Assembly: GCA_030682375.1 (NCBI GenBank)
Contig: JAUXOL010000013.1
Coordinates: 230,051 to 294,050 of the forward strand
Length of the DNA stretch: 64,000 nt
DNA from: Gallionella sp.
GTDB taxonomy: Bacteria; Pseudomonadota; Gammaproteobacteria; Burkholderiales; Gallionellaceae
Direction: 5' to 3'
Both the position numbers and the translations under genes were made by a program. Below, piece after piece: positions 16,738 through 26,474 of the stretch. The notes beneath the pieces were generated by a model, which was given only the letters and a program-made list of their open reading frames with translations, was not told the DNA's origin and ran no database searches. The number at the start of each line of letters is the position of its first letter. Position 1 is the stretch's first letter.

Positions 16738-19649
16738 TTCGCACCGCCTTTCTTCTTGCCGCCACCGAAGTACGCCAGCAGACTGGGATGTTCTTTCATA
16801 CCGGGATATTTCTTCATGGGTTCGAATTGCGGCGAGGTCTGCTCGGGCTCCCCCTCTTCCGCCTTGTAGATACGCACGCGCACGTCATACCAGGCCGCCT
16901 GTCCGGTGATCGGATCGGAGTTGGAGAAACGCTTGCCGTCGGCTCCCGGCGGCAGCTCTTCCGAGATCACGTGGTTGAGCAAAAAGCCCTGCTGCGACTC
17001 GTTGGCATTGGGTTCCAGATTCCACGCCCCGGCAGCCTTGCCGATGGCGTTCCAGGTCCATACCGTGCCCGGCTCGACCGACTCGCTGTAGCGCGCCATG
17101 CAGCGCACCTTGCCCCATTGCGATTCGCACCACATCCAGTCGCCGTCGGCGATGCCCGCGTCCTTTGCGGTCTTCGAATTCACATACAGATAGTTGTGCG
17201 CGTGGATCTGGCGCAGCCAAGCGTTCTGCGAATCCCACGAGTGGTACATCGCCATCGGGCGCTGCGTCAACGCCGACAGCGGGTACTTCAGCTTGTCACT
17301 AGTCTGCACTTCCAGCGGCTCGTAGTAGAACGGCAGCGGATCGAAGAAGGTCTCGATGCGTTTCGCCAGATGCTTGGGCGGCTGGCGCGTGATGCTCTTA
17401 CCCTGGGCTGCCAGACGGAACTTCTGCAGCACCTCGGAATACAGGTGGATCAGGATAGGTTCGGCATAGCGCGTGATGCCGTTGCTCTGCGACCATTCGA
17501 GGTAGCCTTGATTCCAGTTGCGCATGAACTGGTAGGAGCGCGGCAGCACATGGTGATGCACGCAATCGTTCTTGGCGTACATCTCCCACTGGTTCGGGTT
17601 AGGTTCGCCCTTGATGGACTTCTCGCCGCCCTTGCCGCGCCAGCCGGACAGGAAGCCGATGCCGGAACCCGGCGCGGTTTCCCAGTTGACGATGAAATCG
17701 GGATAGTCTTTGTACTTGCGCGCACCGTCCGCAGTGACGAAGGCAGGCAGCTTCAGGCGCGTGCCGAGTTCGATCAGCACTTCCTGGAACGGCTTGCATT
17801 CGCCGGTCGGCGGCAGCACCGGAATGCGCACTGAATCCACCGGGCCGTCGAATTCGGAAATAGGACGATCGAGCATGGACATCACGTCGTGGCGCTCGAG
17901 GTAAGTAGTGTCCGGCAGGATCAGGTCGGCGAACGCTGTGGTTTCCGAATGGAACGCATCGCACACCACGATGTACGGGATCTTGTATGTGCCGTCTTCT
18001 TCCTTGTCGACCAGCATCTTGCGCACTTCGCTGGTGTTCATCGACGAGTTCCATGCCATGTTGGCCATGAACATCAGCAGGGTGTCGATCTTGTACGGAT
18101 CGCCGCGCCATGCGTTGGTGATAACGTTGTGCATCAGACCGTGTACCGACAGCGGATATTCCCAAGAGAACGCCTTGTCGATACGCACCGGACTCCCGTC
18201 CGCATTCACGAACAGATCGTCCGGGTCGGCCGGCCATCCGAGCGGCATGCCGTCCAGCGGCGTGTTCGGCTGTACCGCGCGCGGGTCGTTAGGTGGACGT
18301 GCGCAGGGCGGGATCGGACGCGGGAACGGTGCCTTGTGACGGAAACCACCGGGCCTGTCGATGGTGCCCAGCAAGGTCATCAGGATGGACAACGCGCGTA
18401 TGGTCTGGAAGCCGTTGGAGTGCGCAGCCAAGCCGCGCATCGCATGGAACGACACCGGGTTGCCGGTGACGGTGTCGTGTTCCTTGCCCCAACTGTCCGT
18501 CCACGCGATCGGCAGTTCGATCTTCTGGTCGCGCGCAGTGATGCCCATCTCATGCGCCAAGCGCTTGATGGTGTCTGCGGGAATGCCAGTGATCTGCTCC
18601 GCCCATTCCGGCGTGTAATCCTTGACGCGGTCTTGCAACAATTGGAACGCGGGTTTGACCGCGACGCCGTCGGACAGTTTGAACTCGCCCAGCAAGAAGG
18701 GATCGGCACCTTCGGTGTGGGTGATGACCGGCTTGTTGGTGTTGCGATCCCACCACAGCTTGTTCTGCGGGTCGTAGCAACCCTCTTCTTCAGGCACTTC
18801 GGTACGCACGAACATGCCGAACTCGTCGTGTTCTGCATCAAGGTTCACCAATTGGCCGGAATTGGTATAGCGCACCAAGAAGTCGCGGTCGTACAGGCCG
18901 AGCGCGATGATCTCGTGGATCAGCGCCAGCATCAGCGCGCCGTCGGTGCCGGGACGGATGGGCACCCATTCGTCTGCGATCGCCGAGTAGCCGGTACGCA
19001 CCGGATTGATGGAAATGAAACGACCGCCCTCGCGCTTGAACTTGGACAGCGCGACCTTCATCGGATTGGAGTGATGGTCTTCCGCCGTGCCTATCATGAT
19101 GAACAACTTGGAGCGTTCCAGATCGGGGCCGCCGAATTCCCAGAACGAGCCGCCTATCGTGTAGATCATGCCCGCAGCCATGTTCACCGAGCAGAAGCCG
19201 CCGTGCGCCGCATAGTTCGGTGTACCGAACTGGCGCGCGAACAGGCCGGTCAGCGCCTGCATCTGGTCGCGCCCGGTGAACAGGGCGAACTTCTTCGGAT
19301 CGGTGGCGCGCAAATTACCCAGGCGCTCGGTCAGGATGGAGAAGGTCTCTTCCCAGCTGATCTCCTCGAAATCGCCCGCACCGCGCTCCGTTCCCGGCTT
19401 GCGGCGCAACGGCTTGGTCAGCCGCGCCGGCGAATACTGTTTCATGATGCCGGAGGAACCCTTGGCGCAGATCACGCCGTTGTTCAACGGGTGGTCGGGA
19501 TTGCCGTCGATGTAGCGCACCTCCCCGTTACGCAGATGCACGCGGATGCCGCAACGGCAGGCGCACATATAACAGGTGGTTTTCTTGATCTCGGTCTTCG
19601 CATCCGCAACGGGCGGAGCAAACGGGTCGTGCAATGGGGACGATGACAT
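16734..19649 (-). CDS. soeA: Sulfite dehydrogenase molybdopterin subunit SoeA
   Basis: I place the start at 19649 (MSSSPLHDPF), giving 971 residues as is usual for SoeA. The 50 extra residues in the ORF track are unlike the family and cover the operator pair. No clear Shine-Dalgarno is visible. An N-terminal [4Fe-4S] site (CYMCACRCG plus GVICAKG) precedes the molybdopterin guanine dinucleotide domains. There is no Tat signal, as expected for cytoplasmic SoeABC, which oxidizes sulfite to sulfate and feeds quinones. Other members of the DMSO reductase family are possible, but the context is strong. Confidence 0.92.
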   Translation of the reverse strand: MSSSPLHDPFAPPVADAKTEIKKTTCYMCACRCGIRVHLRNGEVRYIDGNPDHPLNNGVICAKGSSGIMKQYSPARLTKPLRRKPGTERGAGDFEEISWEETFSILTERLGNLRATDPKKFALFTGRDQMQALTGLFARQFGTPNYAAHGGFCSVNMAAGMIYTIGGSFWEFGGPDLERSKLFIMIGTAEDHHSNPMKVALSKFKREGGRFISINPVRTGYSAIADEWVPIRPGTDGALMLALIHEIIALGLYDRDFLVRYTNSGQLVNLDAEHDEFGMFVRTEVPEEEGCYDPQNKLWWDRNTNKPVITHTEGADPFLLGEFKLSDGVAVKPAFQLLQDRVKDYTPEWAEQITGIPADTIKRLAHEMGITARDQKIELPIAWTDSWGKEHDTVTGNPVSFHAMRGLAAHSNGFQTIRALSILMTLLGTIDRPGGFRHKAPFPRPIPPCARPPNDPRAVQPNTPLDGMPLGWPADPDDLFVNADGSPVRIDKAFSWEYPLSVHGLMHNVITNAWRGDPYKIDTLLMFMANMAWNSSMNTSEVRKMLVDKEEDGTYKIPYIVVCDAFHSETTAFADLILPDTTYLERHDVMSMLDRPISEFDGPVDSVRIPVLPPTGECKPFQEVLIELGTRLKLPAFVTADGARKYKDYPDFIVNWETAPGSGIGFLSGWRGKGGEKSIKGEPNPNQWEMYAKNDCVHHHVLPRSYQFMRNWNQGYLEWSQSNGITRYAEPILIHLYSEVLQKFRLAAQGKSITRQPPKHLAKRIETFFDPLPFYYEPLEVQTSDKLKYPLSALTQRPMAMYHSWDSQNAWLRQIHAHNYLYVNSKTAKDAGIADGDWMWCESQWGKVRCMARYSESVEPGTVWTWNAIGKAAGAWNLEPNANESQQGFLLNHVISEELPPGADGKRFSNSDPITGQAAWYDVRVRIYKAEEGEPEQTSPQFEPMKKYPGMKEHPSLLAYFGGGKKKGGAK

Positions 19650-19771
19650 AGGCCGGTATATTTTATGTAATGATCGAGCTGCGAGCCCTGCAAGATTACT
19701 CGGATTTTCGGTTGCGAAAGTATGGACATCGAGGCTGGATGTCGCCATAGCGATGATGAGGGGTCGCGACA

Positions 19772-19812
19772 TAACCCGTAAGGGGGGGGTGACCTTCACC
19801 CCATCAGGGCTA
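19772..19812. promoter_or_regulatory. Tandem operator pair C (between soeA and sat)
   Basis: TAACCCGTAAGGGGGG starts at 19772 and CACCCCATCAGGGCTA at 19797, 25 bases apart. Each has one perfect half-site of TARCCC-N4-GGGYTA. The pair lies in the 251-base divergent intergenic region between soeA (start 19649) and sat (start 19901). It could regulate both directions. TCTAGT at 19834 is a possible -10 for sat. Confidence 0.6.
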
Positions 19813-19900
19813 TCGCAGAGACGCCAGTGATGTTCTAGTGTGCGACATCGCAGAATTCATAAGTAGTTGACAGGATTACTACAATATAAGGGAGGCATGC

Positions 19901-21070
19901 ATGGCGTTGGTCAATCCGCATGGCGGAGGCGATCTCAGACCTTTGTTGCTGGAAGGCGAAGATCTGATCGCAGAGTTGAAACGCGCGAACGAGTTCCCGA
20001 AAGTAGCCGTGAGCTCACGCGAAAAGGGCGATCTCATCATGTTCGGCATCGGCGGCTTCACGCCGCTCGAAGGCTTCATGACCCACGCCGACTGGCAAGG
20101 CGTCTGCGACGGCATGACCATGACCACCGGGCTGTTCTGGCCCATCCCCATCACCCTCTCCATCGACCAGTCTACGGCAGACGCCATCCCCACCGGCAGC
20201 GAAATCGCGCTGACCGATCCGGACGACGGCAGCATCATCGCCACGATGCGCATCACCGAAAAATACAGCATCGACAAGGCGCATGAATGCGCCACCGTGT
20301 TCGGCACCACCGACCCCAAGCATCCCGGCGTGAAGATGGTGATGGAGCAAGGCGAAGTCAATCTTGCCGGCCCGGTGAAAGTGCTGTCGCAAGGCGGCTT
20401 CCCGCAAAAGTACGGCGCGTTGTTCAAGACTCCGAAAGAAACGCGCCAACTGTTCAACGAGCTGGGCTGGAGCAAGGTCGCCTGCTTCCAGACACGCAAC
20501 CCTATGCACCGCTCGCACGAATATCTGGCCAAGGTCGCCATCGAAGTGTGCGACGGCGTGCTGATCCATTCGCTGCTCGGCAATCTCAAGCCGGGCGACA
20601 TCCCGGCCGAAGTGCGCACCCACGCAATCATCGCGCTGACCAAGAATTATTTCGTCGCCAAGACCGTGGTGCAGGCCGGCTATCCGCTGGACATGCGCTA
20701 TGCCGGGCCGCGCGAGGCATTGCTGCATGCGCTGTTCCGCCAGAACTACGGCTGCTCGCACCAGATTGTCGGGCGCGACCATGCCGGCGTCGGCAGCTAC
20801 TACGGCCCGTTCGACGCGCATCACATTTTCGACCGTATCCCCAAGGGCGCACTGGAAACCGAGGCGATGAAAATCGACATCTCGTTCTGGTGCTACAAGT
20901 GCGGCGGCATGGCCTCGGGCCGCACCTGCCCGCACGACGATGCGGACCGTCTGCAAGTGTCCGGCACCCAGTTACGCAAGATGCTCTCGGAAGGCGAAGA
21001 AGTCCCCACGGAGTTCAGCCGTCCCGAAGTGCTGGAGATATTGCGCGAGTATTACGCAAGTTTGCAATGA
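19901..21070 (+). CDS. sat: Sulfate adenylyltransferase (dissimilatory type)
   Basis: A 389-residue homo-oligomeric type ATP sulfurylase with the ATP-binding motifs [11 protein letters not shown] and GRDHAGVG. A cysteine group (CYKCGG...RTCPH) near the C-terminus probably binds zinc. AAGGGAGG precedes the ATG. In sulfur oxidizers Sat runs in the ATP-forming direction, converting APS and pyrophosphate to ATP and sulfate, and partners AprBA encoded downstream. It is transcribed divergently from soeABC. Confidence 0.96.
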   Translation: MALVNPHGGGDLRPLLLEGEDLIAELKRANEFPKVAVSSREKGDLIMFGIGGFTPLEGFMTHADWQGVCDGMTMTTGLFWPIPITLSIDQSTADAIPTGSEIALTDPDDGSIIATMRITEKYSIDKAHECATVFGTTDPKHPGVKMVMEQGEVNLAGPVKVLSQGGFPQKYGALFKTPKETRQLFNELGWSKVACFQTRNPMHRSHEYLAKVAIEVCDGVLIHSLLGNLKPGDIPAEVRTHAIIALTKNYFVAKTVVQAGYPLDMRYAGPREALLHALFRQNYGCSHQIVGRDHAGVGSYYGPFDAHHIFDRIPKGALETEAMKIDISFWCYKCGGMASGRTCPHDDADRLQVSGTQLRKMLSEGEEVPTEFSRPEVLEILREYYASLQ

Positions 21071-21189
21071 AGGTGAAAGTAGGCGGTAGGTTCGTAGAGT
21101 GAAGAATTTTTGTGGGAGTACTTTTCCCATACTCGACAGCCAACCGGTTTAAGGATAGTCAGTCGTCTGCAATTTTTGAGGAGGAACTA

Positions 21190-22014
21190 ATGTTTACGAG
21201 CAACCCTTTTGCCACACTTACCGAAGTGATACCCCCCGCGATGATGCAGGGCTACATCGTGCTCATGGTTCTGCTGGTCATGGGCGGGACGATACTCGAC
21301 ATGCTGCACAAAAAGAGCGCGACGTACTTCTTCGAGAATGCGAAGAAAGCGCAGAAGAGCGCGAAACGAGAAGTGGGTGGCGGCGAGAAAGTCGCGATGG
21401 CCGTTGGCGTGCTGACCAACGAAGTGATGACCGCCGGCGAATTCAGCAATCCGCAACGCAGGATCTCCCACCTGCTGATGATGTACGGCTTCCTGATGTT
21501 CGCGGTGACCACCGCGATCATGATCTTCTCGCCGGACACCACCTCCACCCTGCTGCCGCAACTCTGGCACATCGGCGCGCTGATGCTGGCTGTCGGCGGC
21601 TACTGGTTCTGGTTCGCGATCCGCGTCGATGTGTCTGCGGAAGGCCTGCCCCGCTTCCGCTTCGAGCGCGCCGACCTGTTCATCGTCTCGCTGCTGGCCA
21701 CCTCGACTTTCGCACTGATCTGGTCATACACCGGCGGCGGATTGGGCATCCCCTTCGCCCTGTTCATCCTGTCGAGCACCGTACTGTTCGCCGGCGTCTA
21801 CTGGTCCAAGTTCGCACACATGTTCTTCAAGCCGGCGGCAGCTTTCCAGAAGCGCGTCATCATGGCCGACGGCGGGCGCGAGAATCTGCCGCCCGACTAT
21901 GACCTGACCGATCCCGAAGTGCAGCGCAAGTTTCCGGACATCCCGATGTATATGGGCAAGAACCCGCCGAACATGGGGCTTTGCATCAAGGCTGAAAGAG
22001 CAAAACACTACTGA
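21190..22014 (+). CDS. aprM: AprM, membrane anchor of APS reductase
   Basis: The ATG at 21190 (MFTSNPFATL) follows GAGGAGG, so the ORF-track start at 21112 is too early. The 274-residue protein has about five membrane helices (GYIVLMVLLVMGG, LLMMYGFLMFAVTTAIMIF, LWHIGALMLAVGGYWFWFAI). AprM replaces QmoABC in some sulfur oxidizers and is thought to link AprBA to the quinone pool. It lies directly before aprB. A weak inverted repeat (TGGGA...TCCCA) precedes it near 21113. Confidence 0.88.
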   Translation: MFTSNPFATLTEVIPPAMMQGYIVLMVLLVMGGTILDMLHKKSATYFFENAKKAQKSAKREVGGGEKVAMAVGVLTNEVMTAGEFSNPQRRISHLLMMYGFLMFAVTTAIMIFSPDTTSTLLPQLWHIGALMLAVGGYWFWFAIRVDVSAEGLPRFRFERADLFIVSLLATSTFALIWSYTGGGLGIPFALFILSSTVLFAGVYWSKFAHMFFKPAAAFQKRVIMADGGRENLPPDYDLTDPEVQRKFPDIPMYMGKNPPNMGLCIKAERAKHY

Positions 22015-22057
22015 CACTCACTCGACTACTTATTTATAAAGAATAGAGGAATAAATC

Positions 22058-22540
22058 ATGCCAACCTTTGTATATATGACGCGTTGTGACGGTTGCGGTG
22101 AATGCGTCGACATCTGCCCATCGGACATCATGCACATCGACAAGAAGCTGCGACGTGCATACAACATCGAACCCAACATGTGCTGGGAGTGTTACTCCTG
22201 CGTAAAAGCATGTCCGCATCAGGCAATCGACGTGCGCGGATACGCGGACTTTGCGCCGCTTGGTCACTCGGTACGCGTGATCCGCGACGAGGAAAAAGGC
22301 ACCATCGCGTGGCGCATCAAGTTCCGCAACGGCAAGAAAGACATGGAGCTGCTGGCGCCTATCACGACCAAGCCCTGGGGCTCGGCGACACCGAACCTCG
22401 CAGACGTGCCGGCCCCGAGCAAGGAAATGCGTAACAGCGAGTTATTGTTCAACGAGCCGAAATACATCCGCATGGATAACGGTGGATTGCATACGCTGGA
22501 ATCCAATGGCCTGGAAATCAAAGAGGGAGTGCAATACTAA
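22058..22540 (+). CDS. aprB: Adenylylsulfate reductase beta subunit AprB
   Basis: A 160-residue iron-sulfur protein with two [4Fe-4S] sites (CDGCGECVDICP and CWECYSCVKACP). The C-terminal extension typical of AprB clamps onto AprA. It passes electrons between the AprA flavin and the membrane partner. The stop codon overlaps the aprA start by one base (TAATG). Confidence 0.96.
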   Translation: MPTFVYMTRCDGCGECVDICPSDIMHIDKKLRRAYNIEPNMCWECYSCVKACPHQAIDVRGYADFAPLGHSVRVIRDEEKGTIAWRIKFRNGKKDMELLAPITTKPWGSATPNLADVPAPSKEMRNSELLFNEPKYIRMDNGGLHTLESNGLEIKEGVQY

Positions 22541-24429
22541 TGAGCTACCAGACTATCATTGAAGACGATATCGACATCCTGGTTGCCGGTGCGGGCCTGG
22601 GCGGTACGGGTGCAGCATTCGAAGCAAGATATTGGGGTCAGAACAAGAAGATCGTCATCGCCGAAAAAGCGAACATCATGCGCTCCGGTGCAGTAGCCCA
22701 AGGCCTGTATGCGATCAACTGCTACATGGGCACCCGCTTTGGCGAGAACAATCCCGAAGATCATGTCCGCTATGCACGTATCGACCTGATGGGTATGGTG
22801 CGCGAAGATCTGGCTTTCGATATGGCGCGCCACGTCGACTCCACCGTGCACAACTTCGAAGAGTGGGGCCTGCCCATCATGCGCAACGAGAAGAGTGGTG
22901 CGTTCCTGCGTGAAGGTCGCTGGCAGATCATGATCCACGGCGAATCGTACAAGCCTATCGTTGCCGAAGCGGCCAAGAAGTCGGCGGATAAGGTTTTCAA
23001 CCGCGTCTGCCTGACCCACCTCTTGATGGATGAATCCAAAGAGAACCGTGTTGCCGGTGCCGTGGGCTTCAACGTCCGCACGGGTAACTACCACGTGTTC
23101 AAGTCCAAGACCGTTATCTGCGGTGCCGGTGGCGCTTCCAACATCTTCAAGCCGCGCTCAGTCGGCGAAGGTGCGGGCCGCGTCTGGTACGCACCTTGGT
23201 CTTCCGGTTCCGCCTACGGTCTGATGATCGAAGCAGGCGCAAAGATGACGCAAATGGAAAACCGCATCGTGCTGGCCCGCTTCAAGGACGGTTACGGCCC
23301 TGTCGGCGCCTACTTCCTGCACCTCAAGACCTATACCCAGAACGCCTATGGTGAAGAGTACGAGTCCAAGTGGTTCCCGGCACTGCAGCAAATGGTCGGC
23401 AAGGAATATCTGGATCCGGAAGTCTCGCACCGTACTCATCGTCCCATCCCGACCTGTCTGCGCAACCATGCGATCATCAACGAGGTGAATGCCGGTCGCG
23501 GCCCGATCCACATGGTCACCATGGAAGCCTTCCAGGACCCGCATCTGGAAGAGATCGGCTGGCACAACTTCCTGGGCATGACCGTTGGTCAGGCCGTGCT
23601 TTGGGCCGCCACGGACGTCGATCCCAAGTACGAGAACCCCGAACTGACCACTTCCGAGCCTTATGTCATGGGTTCGCATGCGACCGGTTGCGGTGCATGG
23701 TGCTCGGGTCCGCAAGACGTATCGCCGCCCGAATACTACTGGGGCTACAACCGCATGACGACCATCGAAGGCCTGTTCGGCGCGGGTGATGCGGTAGGCG
23801 GCACACCGCACGCCTTCTCATCGGGTTCGTTCACTGAAGGCCGCCTGGCTGCCAAGGCTGCCTGCAAGTACATCGATGACGGCAAGGCCGAGGGCATCCG
23901 CGTTTCCGATGCACAGATCAATCGTCGCAAGGAACAGATCTACAAGCCACTGGAAACGTATCGCGTCTACAGCAACGAAGTGGTTGCCGGCACCGTCAAT
24001 CCCAACTTCATCAATCCGAGACAGGGTCTTGATCGTTTGCAGAAGCTGATGGATGAGTACTGCGGCGGATTTGGCGTCAACTACATGACCAACGATAAAC
24101 TCCTGAACATCGGCCTGAAGAAGATGTCCATCTTGGGCGAAGATCTGGAAAAAGTCGCCGCGTCAGATATCCATGAACTGCTGCGCGCATGGGAGCTGAA
24201 GCATCGTTTCCTGACTTCTGAAAGTGTGTTCCATCACACGCTGTTCCGTAAGGAAACGCGTTGGCCGGGATACTACTACCGCGGTGACGCAATGAAGCTG
24301 GATGACCAGAACTGGCATGTGCTGACAGTGTCCCGCCGCGATCCCAAGACGGGCGAGTACACGATGGAAAAAGCACCGCTCTACCACTTGGTAGGCGATG
24401 CAGAGAAAGCACCGCCAGAAGGACATTAA
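22540..24429 (+). CDS. aprA: Adenylylsulfate reductase alpha subunit AprA
   Basis: A 629-residue FAD protein with the dinucleotide-binding motif LVAGAGLGGTGAA near residue 14. Conserved AprA blocks are present (MRSGAVAQGLYAINCYMG, SGSAYGLMIEAGAKM, HATGCGAWCSGPQDV). In this organism it is expected to oxidize sulfite plus AMP to APS in the cytoplasm. An intrinsic terminator follows about 80 bases downstream and closes the sat-aprMBA unit. Confidence 0.97.
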   Translation: MSYQTIIEDDIDILVAGAGLGGTGAAFEARYWGQNKKIVIAEKANIMRSGAVAQGLYAINCYMGTRFGENNPEDHVRYARIDLMGMVREDLAFDMARHVDSTVHNFEEWGLPIMRNEKSGAFLREGRWQIMIHGESYKPIVAEAAKKSADKVFNRVCLTHLLMDESKENRVAGAVGFNVRTGNYHVFKSKTVICGAGGASNIFKPRSVGEGAGRVWYAPWSSGSAYGLMIEAGAKMTQMENRIVLARFKDGYGPVGAYFLHLKTYTQNAYGEEYESKWFPALQQMVGKEYLDPEVSHRTHRPIPTCLRNHAIINEVNAGRGPIHMVTMEAFQDPHLEEIGWHNFLGMTVGQAVLWAATDVDPKYENPELTTSEPYVMGSHATGCGAWCSGPQDVSPPEYYWGYNRMTTIEGLFGAGDAVGGTPHAFSSGSFTEGRLAAKAACKYIDDGKAEGIRVSDAQINRRKEQIYKPLETYRVYSNEVVAGTVNPNFINPRQGLDRLQKLMDEYCGGFGVNYMTNDKLLNIGLKKMSILGEDLEKVAASDIHELLRAWELKHRFLTSESVFHHTLFRKETRWPGYYYRGDAMKLDDQNWHVLTVSRRDPKTGEYTMEKAPLYHLVGDAEKAPPEGH

Positions 24430-24506
24430 GCAAACGCAGGCTTGATTTACCGGTTTTGTAAAATCAGGCTTACGCAAAAATATTTGCGATGACTTGGTAG
24501 TACATT

Positions 24507-24543
24507 AAAGAGGACCGGCATAATCCATGTTGGTCCTCTTTTT
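24507..24543 (+). terminator. Intrinsic terminator after aprA
   Basis: AAAGAGGACC pairs with GGTCCTCTTT around a 15-base loop and is followed by TT. This ten-pair stem with a T-rich end is a convincing stop signal for the sat-aprMBA transcript. A second, weaker palindrome (TGATTTAC...GTAAAATCA) lies just before it. Confidence 0.88.
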
Positions 24544-24573
24544 GTCTCTTGCGCAGGAATGGAGTTTTGGTTG

Positions 24574-24924
24574 ATGAATATTATTGATAAGACGGATGAA
24601 GAGATACTGGAGCTCGCACACCCCATGTGGGCGGATCTGGTCAAATACTCGAACGAAGGCAACTACGGCGCTTTCACGCGTCAATTTTCGAGCACGCTTA
24701 TTGCAGGTGCCAATGAGGTCGAGATGGGCAAGCAGTTCGCCAGAAGCGAACTGGCGAAAAACCTGTCACCGGACTATGAGTATCTGGGCATCATCCGTCG
24801 CGGCGAACATGTCACCGTACTATACAAGCAGAGAAGCACGGCAAAACCCGGCGAATGGCTGGGAAGGCTGGTGCTGGGCTATGAAAAAGACAAGGTAAGA
24901 ATCTTTGGTGCCACCATTTTCTAG
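24574..24924 (+). CDS. Small uncharacterized protein downstream of aprA
   Basis: I prefer the ATG at 24574 (MNIIDKTDEE) because GGAG lies nine bases upstream; an earlier in-frame ATG at 24559 is possible. The 116-residue soluble protein has no signal peptide or cysteine motif. An alpha-helix followed by mostly beta strands (HVTVLYKQR, LGRLVLGYEKDKVRIFGATIF) suggests an NTF2-like or DUF3887-like fold, but I do not recognise the family firmly. It precedes slyD by 25 bases. Confidence 0.65.
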   Translation: MNIIDKTDEEILELAHPMWADLVKYSNEGNYGAFTRQFSSTLIAGANEVEMGKQFARSELAKNLSPDYEYLGIIRRGEHVTVLYKQRSTAKPGEWLGRLVLGYEKDKVRIFGATIF

Positions 24925-24949
24925 GACAAGGTTTTCATAAAAAATCGAT

Positions 24950-25459
24950 ATGTCAGATACCATTGAAGACGAAAAATTCGTTGAGCTGAATTACAAGGTC
25001 ATCGACAACCAAACCGGCGACATCCTAGTCACCGTGGACTATCCGCTGGGCTATGTGCATGGCGTGAATGACGTGATGTCCGAGGACGTGACCAAGGCAC
25101 TGTACGGCAAGAAAGTCGGCGACATCATCGATGTGCCGATCGACACCAAGCTGCTATACGGTGAGCGGGATGAATCGCTGGTATTCACCGATCACATCGA
25201 GAACGTCCCGGAAGAGTATCGCGAGATCGGTATGACCATCACCATGGAAAACGAAAAAGGTGAGCCGAGGAACTTCATCGTCACCCGATTCGACGACAAG
25301 ACATTGACGGTCGACGGCAACAACCCCCTTTGCGGCAGAGAAGTCACTTTCATGCTGGAAGTCTTGTCGATACGCGACGCGACCGAGGAAGAGATAGACC
25401 TTGGCGGCGCAGTCGGTGCCGATCCCGATCTGAACGAGATACTCGAACGGGCACAATGA
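24950..25459 (+). CDS. FKBP-type peptidyl-prolyl isomerase, SlyD-like
   Basis: A 169-residue SlyD-type FKBP with the split isomerase domain (VELNYKVIDNQTGDILVTVDYPLGYVHG) and the inserted chaperone flap, followed by LTVDGNNPLCGREVTF. The histidine-rich metal-binding tail of E. coli SlyD is missing. It would act as a cytoplasmic folding helper. Its stop overlaps the next gene by four bases (ATGA), so the two are probably coupled. Confidence 0.85.
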   Translation: MSDTIEDEKFVELNYKVIDNQTGDILVTVDYPLGYVHGVNDVMSEDVTKALYGKKVGDIIDVPIDTKLLYGERDESLVFTDHIENVPEEYREIGMTITMENEKGEPRNFIVTRFDDKTLTVDGNNPLCGREVTFMLEVLSIRDATEEEIDLGGAVGADPDLNEILERAQ

Positions 25460-26466
25460 AACGCTCTACCCTCTACCTCCTCTACCCTGCGAACAAGGCA
25501 CTGGAACGCGCCATTGCGGATGGACTCTGCTTGCTGAGTGAACAAGACGCAGCAGCGGCCATGCCGGATACGCAAGTCGCCGTCGCGGATAACTTCCGCT
25601 ACACGCGCGGCAATTATGAGCAGCACCGCTACAGCACCCGCATCTTGGAGCGCCTGCGCGAAGCACTGGAGGCATCGCTGGCTGCCTCTCCATGCGCGGA
25701 GACTCTGAACAACCTCGGCAACATCGTGGCTGCACTAGGCCAGCAGCGCAGAGACGCCGCATTGTTCGAGCAGGCCGTCCGGTGTTTCGAACAGGCATTG
25801 GAAAGCTACACTCAGGAAGATACACCGCAGGAATGGGCGGCCACACAATACCACCTCGGCACGGCCAATCAGGCGCTGGGCCGTTTGCTTGAGGCGACTA
25901 GCCCGCTGAAGCTCGCGGTGGATGCGTATACCAACGCCTTGCTGGTCTGGACACGAGAAGCGCATCCGGAAGCGTGGATGCAGACCATGCACCAGCTCGG
26001 CGCGGCCTTGTACACCCACGGCATCCAGCTCAAAGGCAACCGTCAACTGCAAAAGTCCGTGGTCGCATGGAAGAATGCACTGGCCGCACTCAACGCCGAC
26101 GATCACGCGCTGGAACTGACCGCCACCCATAACAACCGGGGCATCACCTTGCACCATCTCGGCGAGTCGGAAGCGAATCCTGATCGCCTGAAAGAAGCGA
26201 TCAATTCCTACGAAAAGGCATTGACGGTCGGCATGGAACAGCAGTTGCCCATCCATGTGTCCGTCATCTGCCGCGTGAACAAGGCGACCGCACAGAACGT
26301 ACTGGCGCAATTGACGAACGATGCTGCGCTTGCGGAAGAGATCGCGGATGAATTCGAAGTAATCATCGAATGTTTCCGTCACGCACTTCAGCCGCTCTGC
26401 TTAAGGCATTGCGAAGAACAACTGAAACTGGCGCAGACCGCCTCAAGCAGTCAGGTTGCGGGGTAA
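25456..26466 (+). CDS. Tetratricopeptide-repeat protein
   Basis: The ATG at 25456 overlaps the slyD stop; the ORF-track start at 25330 lies inside slyD. The 336-residue protein has no signal peptide. It consists of helix-pair repeats (TLNNLGNIVAALGQQRRDAALFE, ATQYHLGTANQALGRLLEAT, ATHNNRGITLHHLGESE). TPR folds mediate protein contacts. A role in assembly of the neighbouring APS reductase is only a guess from location. Confidence 0.8.
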   Translation: MKRSTLYLLYPANKALERAIADGLCLLSEQDAAAAMPDTQVAVADNFRYTRGNYEQHRYSTRILERLREALEASLAASPCAETLNNLGNIVAALGQQRRDAALFEQAVRCFEQALESYTQEDTPQEWAATQYHLGTANQALGRLLEATSPLKLAVDAYTNALLVWTREAHPEAWMQTMHQLGAALYTHGIQLKGNRQLQKSVVAWKNALAALNADDHALELTATHNNRGITLHHLGESEANPDRLKEAINSYEKALTVGMEQQLPIHVSVICRVNKATAQNVLAQLTNDAALAEEIADEFEVIIECFRHALQPLCLRHCEEQLKLAQTASSSQVAG

Positions 26467-26474
26467 AAGATGGC

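Noticed and set aside
17889-19646. 585-residue plus-strand ORF
   Set aside because: It is an antisense shadow of soeA.
19867-19890. TTGACA upstream of sat as a -35 box
   Set aside because: The only TATAA-like sequences follow after 7 or 12 bases, too close for a sigma-70 promoter, and overlap the ribosome site.
21112-21189. N-terminal extension of aprM in the ORF track
   Set aside because: The strong GAGGAGG and family start at 21190 make the upstream 26 codons unlikely to be translated.
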